Part shown: positions 1 through 5,541 of the stretch, in pieces
Position numbering within the stretch: the first letter of the stretch is position 1
Layout of the letters: every line of letters begins with the position of its first letter
From: DATMQA01 sp035566895
GTDB lineage: Bacteria; Verrucomicrobiota; Verrucomicrobiia; Limisphaerales; UBA8199
Reading direction: 5' to 3'
Assembly: GCA_035566895.1 (NCBI GenBank)
Contig: DATMQA010000218.1
Coordinates: forward strand, 1-8,528
Length of the DNA stretch: 8,528 nucleotides
Position numbers and translations under genes: made by a program
The notes under the pieces: generated by a model
The model's database searches: none
What the model saw: only the letters and a program-made list of their open reading frames with translations
Told to the model about the DNA's origin: nothing

Positions 1-1
1 C

Positions 2-2767
2 ACGACTCCCGCCGCGATCGGTGCTCGCGGGGACAGTTCTTTCTGCAGCTTTTTTGGTACGCTTGACGAAGTGAGCGTTTATAATCGGGCGTTGTCAGCC
101 ACGGAAATCCAACGCATCTACGCCGCCAATAGCGCGGGCAAGTGCGTGGGGACGATCCCGCCTATAATCGTCACGCAACCTACGAATAAAACTGTGTTGT
201 CGGGGAGCAGCCTCACTTTTACGGCCCTTGCCGCCGGTAGCCCTACATTGGGTTACCAATGGCTCTTCAATGGCACGAACGTCATTCCCGGTGCAACGAG
301 TACCTCTCTGACGCTGGCCAACGTTAGCTTAGCCCAAGCGGGCAACTACTCCATCCAGGTGACCAACGCCTTCGGCTCCGCCCTGAGTTCCAACGCGTTG
401 TTGACGGTGCTGCCTCCTTGCACGCCGGTGCCCTCCGGGTTGATTGGCTGGTGGAAAGGGGATGGCAACGGAATCGACAGCGTCGCTGGCAACAATGCTT
501 ATGCAATGCCAAACATCACCTTCACCCCGGGGATGGTCCTCCAGGCCTTTGCCTGCAACCCGGTGGGATACACGGGGGTCCAGATTCATGATCAACCGTA
601 TTACATTCTGACTAACTCATTAACGGTCGAGGCTTGGGCCCGGCCCCGAGGCAATGGCTATGTCATCTTTTTCCGGGGGGACCATCGTCCAGGCTTAGAT
701 CCTTATACTATGTCGATGGCGGGGAATAACGTCCTTAACTTTGGGGTTACAGACACGAATGGCAATACCGCGTCGATCTCTGCTCCATTGGTTTTTAACC
801 AGTGGTGGCATCTGGTGGGAACCCTGGACGGTGCCTCTGGAAACCTGAGCCTCTACACCAACGGCGTGCTCGCAGCCCAGACCAACACACCCGTCAGGCC
901 CTTCGGCGCCCTGATCCCGGCGCAAACACCCGGCATCGGCATTGGGAATGTCAATGACGGCGGCAACAATTTCCCGTTCGTTGGAGATATCGACGAGGTC
1001 CGGTTGTACAACCGCGCGTTATCGCAAGCTGAAGTCCAGTCGATTTACCTTGCCGGGGGTTCGGGCGAGTGCACGAATACGATTCCGCCAGTGATTCTGT
1101 TGCAGCCGAGCAACCAGACGGCCTCGGCCGCCAGCACGGTCACATTCTCTCCTCTAGCCGCCGGCAGCCCCACGCTTAGCTATCAATGGTTCTTCAATGG
1201 GACGAACGTTATCGCCGGAGCCACCAACACATCACTCACACTGTCCAACGTTAGCTTCCCGCAAGTGGGCAGCTACTCCTTGCTGGTTACCAACGCGTTC
1301 GGCTCGGCCCTCAGTTCTAACGCGGTTTTGACGATACTTGCCATTTGCACGCCCGTTCCCTCCGGCTTGATTGGCTGGTGGAAAGGCGATAGCAACGGAG
1401 TTGACAGTGTCGCCGCCAATAATGCCTTTGCCATTCCGAATGTTACGTTCACAAACGGTGTCGTTAATCAGGCGTTTGACTGCGATTTCAAGGCCTTCTT
1501 CAGTGAAGGTGTTGAGATAGCCGATAAACCCTGGTACGTGCTCACTAATTCTTTATCCGTCGAGGCCTGGATTAGGCCTCGTGGTGATGGTTATTGCATT
1601 TTCTACCGCGGTGACCGTCGGCTGGGCTTTAACCCGTACATGCTGTCCATGCAGCACGATAATATTCTCAGCTTCTCCATCACCGACGCGAGCAACACCA
1701 ACGCCAACGTTTTGGCTCCCTTGGCTTACAACCAGTGGTGGCACGTGGCCGGCACATGGGACGGCTCTTCCGGCCTGTTAACCCTCTACACCAACGGCGT
1801 CCTGGCTGCTCAAACCAGTACCACGCTCAGGCCTTTGGGAAACCTGATCCCGTCTCAAGCGCCCGGGCTCGGCATCGGCAACGTCTTTGATGGCGGTAAA
1901 AATTATCCTTTCACCGGCGATATCGACGAAGTCTCCTTGTACAATCGCGCGCTTACTATCAACGAAATCCAGGCCATTTACTACGCCGGCGCTGGCGGTA
2001 AGTGCACTAATACCATTCCGCCAGTGATCCTGTTGCCACCCACCAATCGGATAGCGCGGCCAGGCGATCTCGTCACACTGACGGCACTGGCGGCCGGCAG
2101 CGGAACCCTGAATTACCAGTGGCAGTTCAACGGCGCGAGCCTCGTCGATGGCGGGCGCATTACTGGTTCCCTCACGCCCAGCCTGAGCATTTCTGGTGCT
2201 CAGACCAATGACAGCGGCAATTACCAAATCGTCGTCACCAACAACTACGGCGCTGTCACGAGCCAGGTCGCGGTGCTGGCGGTCGGTGTGCCCCCCCAAA
2301 TCATCACTCAGCCGACCAATCGCGCGGTGTTGGTCGGCAGCAACTCCACTTTCATTGTCAGCGCGACCGGCACCGCCCCCCTCAGTTACCAATGGTGGTT
2401 CAATGGGAACAAACCGCTCGGCCCCAATAACCCGGTCCTCACCATCAACAACGCACAATTCACCAACATCGGCGACTATTACGTCGTCGTCACCAACTAT
2501 TGGGGCGCTGCCACCAGCGTCACCGCCTACCTGTCGGTTGCCTTGCCGCCGCGCATCCAGAGCGTAACGCTTAGCAATGGGCAGCTCACAATAACCTGGA
2601 ACGGCGCCACCGGCTTTACCTACCAACTCCAGTACAACACCAACCTGGCCCAACCCTACTGGAGCAATTTGGGCGGCCCCATCTTTGCCACGGGCAACAT
2701 CGTTACTGGACACGACCTGATTAGCTCGGGCCCGCAACGTTTCTACCGCGTTTCGCTCCTGCCTTAA
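2..2767 (+). CDS. Partial modular LamG / Ig-like exported surface protein (5' end missing)
   Basis: This is the C-terminal part of a large, probably secreted, carbohydrate- or adhesion-type protein. The frame is open to the left edge, and the residues before the GTG at 71 complete a LamG tail (GTLDEVSVYNRALS), so that GTG is internal. Numbering from 71, the order is: LamG tail to about 26, Ig-like 29-113, LamG 117-335, Ig-like 338-422, LamG 427-645, Ig-like 649-737, Ig-like 740-823, and a C-terminal domain 826-898 ending YQLQYNTNL...RFYRVSLLP. Ig modules carry the YQW and GxYxxxVTN signatures. LamG modules carry GWWKGD, VEAW, QWWH and GDIDEVxLYNRAL. Cysteines sit at both borders of each LamG (CTPVPSG and GxCTNTIPP), which suggests a disulfide closing each module. 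Domain families are recognised from motifs. The ligand is unknown, and the signal peptide lies outside the window. The module style is typical of Verrucomicrobiota. Confidence 0.9.
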   Translation, partial: TTPAAIGARGDSSFCSFFGTLDEVSVYNRALSATEIQRIYAANSAGKCVGTIPPIIVTQPTNKTVLSGSSLTFTALAAGSPTLGYQWLFNGTNVIPGATSTSLTLANVSLAQAGNYSIQVTNAFGSALSSNALLTVLPPCTPVPSGLIGWWKGDGNGIDSVAGNNAYAMPNITFTPGMVLQAFACNPVGYTGVQIHDQPYYILTNSLTVEAWARPRGNGYVIFFRGDHRPGLDPYTMSMAGNNVLNFGVTDTNGNTASISAPLVFNQWWHLVGTLDGASGNLSLYTNGVLAAQTNTPVRPFGALIPAQTPGIGIGNVNDGGNNFPFVGDIDEVRLYNRALSQAEVQSIYLAGGSGECTNTIPPVILLQPSNQTASAASTVTFSPLAAGSPTLSYQWFFNGTNVIAGATNTSLTLSNVSFPQVGSYSLLVTNAFGSALSSNAVLTILAICTPVPSGLIGWWKGDSNGVDSVAANNAFAIPNVTFTNGVVNQAFDCDFKAFFSEGVEIADKPWYVLTNSLSVEAWIRPRGDGYCIFYRGDRRLGFNPYMLSMQHDNILSFSITDASNTNANVLAPLAYNQWWHVAGTWDGSSGLLTLYTNGVLAAQTSTTLRPLGNLIPSQAPGLGIGNVFDGGKNYPFTGDIDEVSLYNRALTINEIQAIYYAGAGGKCTNTIPPVILLPPTNRIARPGDLVTLTALAAGSGTLNYQWQFNGASLVDGGRITGSLTPSLSISGAQTNDSGNYQIVVTNNYGAVTSQVAVLAVGVPPQIITQPTNRAVLVGSNSTFIVSATGTAPLSYQWWFNGNKPLGPNNPVLTINNAQFTNIGDYYVVVTNYWGAATSVTAYLSVALPPRIQSVTLSNGQLTITWNGATGFTYQLQYNTNLAQPYWSNLGGPIFATGNIVTGHDLISSGPQRFYRVSLLP
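155..2014 (+). repeat. Tandem duplication of an Ig+LamG module inside the surface-protein gene
   Basis: Two units of about 927 bp (155-1081) and 933 bp (1082-2014) each encode one Ig-like plus one LamG domain. Each starts at the IPPxI motif, and a third Ig copy starts at 2015. The protein copies are close, sharing for example SGLIGWWKGD, TNSLxVEAW, LYTNGVLAAQT and GDIDEV. The DNA differs at many third positions, so the duplication looks old and kept under protein-level selection rather than recently copied or homogenised. Confidence 0.85.
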
Positions 2768-2792
2768 GCGGCCGCTCCGGCGGTTGGAGTGG

Positions 2793-2849
2793 ATGCGCGG
2801 CTGTGACAGCAGCGCGACCGCGCCGCGGCGCTTCTATCGCGTGAAATAA
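2793..2849 (+). pseudogene. Vestigial 'RFYRV' C-terminal tail of a second surface-type protein
   Basis: In a different frame from the upstream gene, an 18-codon open stretch ends with PRRFYRVK and a TAA at 2847. This resembles the PQRFYRV end of the gene just upstream. The matching DNA (21 bp around TTCTAYCGCGT) agrees at about 16 positions, with mostly transition differences. It could be the remnant of a deleted paralogue with the same C-terminal domain, or a chance match. No recognisable domain body precedes it. Confidence 0.35.
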
Positions 2850-2884
2850 CGATGCTCTGAACGCCGGAAAACACCTGCAAATCC

Positions 2885-2898
2885 TTGACCTCGGTCAA
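2885..2898. promoter_or_regulatory. Fnr/DNR-type palindromic operator upstream of the YgbA-family gene
   Basis: The sequence TTGACC-TC-GGTCAA is a perfect inverted repeat with 6-bp arms. It fits the TTGAY-N4-RTCAA form bound by Crp/Fnr-superfamily regulators such as FNR, DNR/NnrR and HcpR. Its centre (2891.5) is 41.5 bp before the A of the ATG at 2933, the class II activator distance if transcription starts at or near that base. A weak -10 candidate, TACCTT, lies at 2921-2926. Which family member binds cannot be told from the sequence. Confidence 0.6.
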
Positions 2899-2924
2899 AT
2901 CCACCAGCCCACCTCTCGCCTACC

Positions 2925-2944
2925 TTGTGAACATGCATTCACAA
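2925..2944. promoter_or_regulatory. Inverted repeat enclosing the YgbA-family start codon
   Basis: Perfect 7-bp arms TTGTGAA (2925-2931) and TTCACAA (2938-2944) flank a 6-base centre, CATGCA, that contains the ATG at 2933. As DNA it could be an operator over the promoter core. As RNA it would form a 7-bp stem with AUG in the loop, although a transcript starting at 2933 would lack the left arm. The TGTGA and TCACA parts are separated by 8 bases rather than 6, so it is not a standard CRP site. Confidence 0.45.
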
Positions 2945-3301
2945 TATGCCTGCGAGCAAACCATCCGACCGCTCACTCCGTTGACAACCGCGCGGCTCAC
3001 CAATCGCCGGTTGGCGCGCGAGTGGAAAACCGTTACCGCGATGGTCCACATCTACTGCCGCCATCAACACAGCGGCTCTTTGTGCGTCGAGTGCCGGGAG
3101 TTGATGCGCTATATCAGCCTGCGGCTGGAGCGCTGCCGGTTCGGTGAAGAAAAGCCCACCTGCGCGAAATGCCCGGTGCATTGTTACCAGCGGGACCGTC
3201 GCGAACAAATCAAGGCTGTGATGCGGTTCGCCGGCCCGCGGATGCTTTGGGAGCATCCCTGGCTTAGCTTGTGCCATGCACTGGATGGGTGGTTCCGGTA
3301 A
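2933..3301 (+). CDS. ygbA: YgbA-family protein (nitrous-oxide-stimulated promoter family)
   Basis: The 122-residue product matches the small YgbA family. Diagnostic segments are ARLTNRRLAREWKTVTAMVHIYC, then LCVEC, the run ERCRFGEEKPTCAKCPVHCY, and AGPRMLWEHPWLSL near the end. Cysteines at 42, 51, 54, 68, 77, 80 and 84 (numbered from this start) suggest a metal or Fe-S site. The biochemical role of the family is not established. In Escherichia coli, ygbA belongs to the NO-responsive NsrR regulon. The frame extends to a TTG at 2885, but that codon lies inside a palindromic operator-like sequence, and ATG 2933 gives a length close to the E. coli protein, so ATG is preferred. No Shine-Dalgarno sequence is visible before it, which leaves leaderless or near-leaderless translation possible. 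The gene stands alone between unrelated genes. Confidence 0.87.
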   Translation: MHSQYACEQTIRPLTPLTTARLTNRRLAREWKTVTAMVHIYCRHQHSGSLCVECRELMRYISLRLERCRFGEEKPTCAKCPVHCYQRDRREQIKAVMRFAGPRMLWEHPWLSLCHALDGWFR

Positions 3302-3411
3302 ACAGGACCAGGAAGCTGAATCCCCGATACGCCGCAAGCAGGCCGGGTGGTATCACTTGGAAAACCCATCAAAATCAGCATCAGGCGGGTCAGTACCCAT
3401 AACGGCGTCCC

Positions 3412-3431
3412 CAATCTGAAGAAATCTTAAG
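3412..3431. promoter_or_regulatory. Direct-repeat operator before the two-component operon
   Basis: Two adjacent decamers, CAATCTGAAG and AAATCTTAAG, form a 10-bp-period direct repeat ending 37 bp before the response-regulator ATG. The inner 16 bp (3416-3431), when reverse-complemented, matches 5354-5369 before the transporter gene at 15 of 16 positions. OmpR/PhoB-type regulators bind direct repeats of this spacing as head-to-tail dimers, so autoregulation by the adjacent regulator is inferred. The site could also serve another regulator. Confidence 0.5.
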
Positions 3432-3455
3432 CCTGGTTGTGGCTCGCGAAGGGAC

Positions 3456-3460
3456 AAGGA
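3456..3460 (+). promoter_or_regulatory. Ribosome binding site that fixes the response-regulator start
   Basis: AAGGA lies 8 bases before ATG 3469. The alternative in-frame starts, GTG 3439 and ATG 3490, have no comparable Shine-Dalgarno sequence. GTG 3439 would also add residues with no family counterpart. Confidence 0.7.
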
Positions 3461-3468
3461 TTCTGGCA

Positions 3469-4176
3469 ATGTCCACCTTTGCTATGGCCATGCGCCTGCT
3501 CATTATCGAGGACGACGAGAAGACCGCCCGAGCGCTCGCTTCGGGCTTGGCTCGCGGCGGATTCTCCACCGCCACGGCCCACACCGGGGAGGAGGGCTTT
3601 TTCCTCCTGAACTCGGAAGGATTCGATTTGGTGGTGCTCGATTGGATGTTGCCCGGCCGTTCCGGCATCGAGATTCTCAAAGCTCTTCGTTCGCGAGGCA
3701 ATAAAACCCCCGTGCTGCTCCTTACCGCACGCGACGCCGTGGACGACCGCGTGCTGGGTCTGGAAAGCGGCGCGGACGACTACCTGGTCAAACCTTTTGC
3801 GTTCGCGGAGTTGGTGGCGCGGATTCGAACGCTGCTGCGCCGTTCCGGGCCCACGGAACCGTTAAGAAAGAGCATTGCCAATTTGGTCGTCGATCTGGAG
3901 TCGCGTCGCGCGGCGCGGGCCGGTAAACCGATCGAGCTTACTCCGCGCGAATTCGACCTGCTGGCCTTTTTGCTGCGGCAACCCGGCCAGGTAGTTACCC
4001 GGGAGATGCTGGCCAAAGAGGTCTGGCGTGAAGCCAATCGCATTACACCACTGGATAATGTGATTGACGTTCATGTTGCACATCTGAGACGCAAAGTGGA
4101 CGAAGGCCATGGCATCAAGCTCATTCACACTATTCGCGGCGTGGGTTTCGTGTTGCGCGAGGAGGCGAACGCGTGA
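3469..4176 (+). CDS. OmpR/PhoB-family response regulator (CusR/CopR-like)
   Basis: The 235-residue protein is a DNA-binding transcription regulator switched on by phosphorylation from the downstream kinase. The receiver domain (about 8-123) shows the acidic pair D15/D16, the phospho-acceptor D58 in VVLDWMLPG, T86 in LLLTAR and K108 in GADDYLVKPF. A winged-helix effector (about 136-230) carries the IELTPREFDLLAFLLR start, the recognition-helix segment PLDNVIDVHVAHLRRKVD and the wing TIRGVGFVLR. The spelling of the effector resembles the heavy-metal CusR/CopR subgroup, but the signal cannot be read from sequence. The start is set by AAGGA. The stop overlaps the kinase start by 4 bp, so the two are co-translated. 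A direct-repeat motif just upstream, repeated before the transporter gene, suggests that it regulates itself and that operon. Confidence 0.93.
   Translation: MSTFAMAMRLLIIEDDEKTARALASGLARGGFSTATAHTGEEGFFLLNSEGFDLVVLDWMLPGRSGIEILKALRSRGNKTPVLLLTARDAVDDRVLGLESGADDYLVKPFAFAELVARIRTLLRRSGPTEPLRKSIANLVVDLESRRAARAGKPIELTPREFDLLAFLLRQPGQVVTREMLAKEVWREANRITPLDNVIDVHVAHLRRKVDEGHGIKLIHTIRGVGFVLREEANA
4160..4165 (+). promoter_or_regulatory. Strong Shine-Dalgarno for the histidine kinase
   Basis: AGGAGG lies 7 bases before GTG 4173, inside the end of the response-regulator gene. It supports the GTG start and translational coupling of the pair. Confidence 0.8.
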
Positions 4177-5255
4177 AAGTCCGGTGGCAGCGGCGCTCCT
4201 TGAGCGTGCGGTTGGCCCTTTGGAACGCGGTCGCGGCGGCGGCGGCAGCTTTAATGGGCCTTGCGTTAGCGGCGGCGCTGGGGATTTGGAAGCCAGCGAA
4301 CTTTCCCACCCTCCTTGCAGAACTCGCCTTGATCTGGGCCTTTCCGATTTCGATTTGCAGCATTGGAGCTTATTTCATCGCCCGCCGGATGCTTGCGCCC
4401 TTGGGGGAGTTGGTCACGAGGACGCGGCGTTTTTCGGCTAAGGCCTTGAGCCAGCGCCTGCCCGTGGCGAATCCTGATGATGAACTCGGGCAATTGGCTG
4501 CGGGCCTGAATGACCTGCTGGAACAACTCGAAAGCTCTTTTGCCGAACTGGACCGGCTCACGGCCGACGTCTCACACGAGCTGCGCACTCCCCTCACCGC
4601 GATGCGCGCGGTGGGAGAAGTCGCCCTGCGCGAGCGAAATCCCGCCGTTCTTCACGACGCCGTCGGCAGCATGCTGGAGGAGATCCGGCGTATGAACCAA
4701 CTCATCGACCGGCTCCTGCTGCTGACCCGCTCCGATAATGCGGAGATACCCCTGCAAATGGAGGCTGGACTGGTGCGACCGGTGCTGGTGGAGGTCAACG
4801 ACGCGTTGAGCCTGGTCGCCGAGGAGAAACAGCAACAACTCCAGGCAGACTGCCCGGATCACTTGCTGGCAGTTTTCGATCCGGCGCTGCTTCGACTAGC
4901 GCTCATGAACCTGACTCAGAACGCGATTCGCTATAGCCCCCCCGGAAAACCAATCAAGCTCCGCGCTTTTTCCGCGCAAGACAGTCTCATCGTCGAAGTC
5001 GCCGACGAAGGCCCCGGCATTGCGCCGGAACATCAACAGAAAATCTTTGAGAGGTTCTATCGGGTGGACAAAGCCCGCTCTCGGGCGGATGGCGGTGTGG
5101 GTTTGGGATTGGCGATCGTCAAGTGGGCGGTCGAACGAATGGGAGGCGCGGTCGGGCTCGACAGCGAGCCCGGACGCGGCAGCGTGTTCCGCATCCATTT
5201 GCGCACCATCCTTCATAGACCGGAGCCCCCGGGCTTCGCCGTGATCTTGTGGTGA
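4173..5255 (+). CDS. Sensor histidine kinase with minimal extracytoplasmic loop
   Basis: The 360-residue membrane kinase is the partner of the response regulator and shares a GTGA overlap with it. TM1 is about residues 14-38 and TM2 about 47-70, leaving only about 8 residues outside. A HAMP linker follows (about 71-123). The H-box VSHELRTPLT has the phospho-accepting H135. The ATPase domain shows the N-box LTQNAIRYSP (N250), G1 VADEGPGIAP (D278), F-box IFERFYRV and G2 GGVGLGLAI. All catalytic motifs are intact, so it should be active. The overall plan is QseC/CusS-like, but the usual periplasmic sensor domain is absent. This points to sensing within the membrane or through a partner membrane protein. 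The 15-residue tail after IHLRT is not conserved-looking. A divalent-metal signal is inferred only from the neighbours. Confidence 0.93.
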   Translation: MKVRWQRRSLSVRLALWNAVAAAAAALMGLALAAALGIWKPANFPTLLAELALIWAFPISICSIGAYFIARRMLAPLGELVTRTRRFSAKALSQRLPVANPDDELGQLAAGLNDLLEQLESSFAELDRLTADVSHELRTPLTAMRAVGEVALRERNPAVLHDAVGSMLEEIRRMNQLIDRLLLLTRSDNAEIPLQMEAGLVRPVLVEVNDALSLVAEEKQQQLQADCPDHLLAVFDPALLRLALMNLTQNAIRYSPPGKPIKLRAFSAQDSLIVEVADEGPGIAPEHQQKIFERFYRVDKARSRADGGVGLGLAIVKWAVERMGGAVGLDSEPGRGSVFRIHLRTILHRPEPPGFAVILW

Positions 5256-5281
5256 AGAAGCGAGGTCGGAAAGACAAGCCT

Positions 5282-5311
5282 GGGCCTGAGGGGCGGGGCA
5301 GGGCAGGCGGG
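5282..5311 (+). other. Potential G-quadruplex motif between kinase and transporter genes
   Basis: Five G-runs of at least three (5282-5284, 5290-5293, 5295-5298, 5301-5303, 5309-5311) are separated by loops of 5, 1, 2 and 5 bases. This satisfies the standard G3+N1-7 rule on the + strand. It lies in the 286-bp leader of the transporter, about 40 bp before the operator-like repeats. Function is unknown. Confidence 0.45.
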
Positions 5312-5349
5312 CGGCTTAATCGTGGCATCCGGGTAAAGGTTCCGGCGAG

Positions 5350-5379
5350 AATTCTTAAGAATTCTTCAGAAATCTTTGA
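5350..5379. promoter_or_regulatory. Triple decamer operator before the transporter operon
   Basis: Three head-to-tail decamers, AATTCTTAAG, AATTCTTCAG and AAATCTTTGA, form a 10-bp direct repeat. The first two also create a perfect 18-bp palindrome at 5348-5365. The motif matches the site before the response regulator. This fits an OmpR-type operator, inferred to belong to the adjacent regulator. The rest of the leader (5256-5541) holds the G-rich tract and a 7-bp stem (5448-5454 with 5472-5478). I see no clear -10 box, riboswitch or terminator there. TATTGT at 5404-5409 is only a weak -10 candidate. Confidence 0.55.
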
Positions 5380-5541
5380 TCGCACCTCTTTCCCGTCTTC
5401 CCTTATTGTTCCGCTGCTCGTCGTTGGCCTGTCCGCCGATGTATCGGGCTTCCCTGGTGAAACTCAAGTTGGGGAAGCGACCATCGCTCCACTTCGGCAA
5501 GAGGATCAGATGGCGTTCGGACACCGCAAAGTAAGGCAACC

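Noticed and set aside
71..73. GTG at 71 as the start of the surface-protein gene
   Set aside because: The frame is open to the left edge, and the upstream codons complete a conserved LamG ending, so this codon is internal.
1778..2737. A 319-codon open frame on the - strand inside the surface-protein gene
   Set aside because: Low-complexity shadow of the Ig-module coding strand; no motif or ribosome site supports it.
2795..2815. Hairpin GCGC-G-GCTG / CAGC-A-GCGC as a terminator for the surface-protein gene
   Set aside because: The stem is real on paper, but no T-rich tract follows; the downstream bases are GC-rich, so it is not an intrinsic terminator.
2885..2887. TTG at 2885 as the YgbA-family start
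   Set aside because: It is the first three bases of a perfect operator-like palindrome, and the extra residues have no counterpart in the family.
2926..2943. CRP site (TGTGA...TCACA) before the YgbA gene
   Set aside because: The half-sites are separated by 8 bases instead of 6, so it does not fit CRP; it was kept only as an unassigned inverted repeat.
3439..3441. GTG 3439 as the response-regulator start
   Set aside because: ATG 3469 has AAGGA at good spacing, and the receiver domain begins soon after it.
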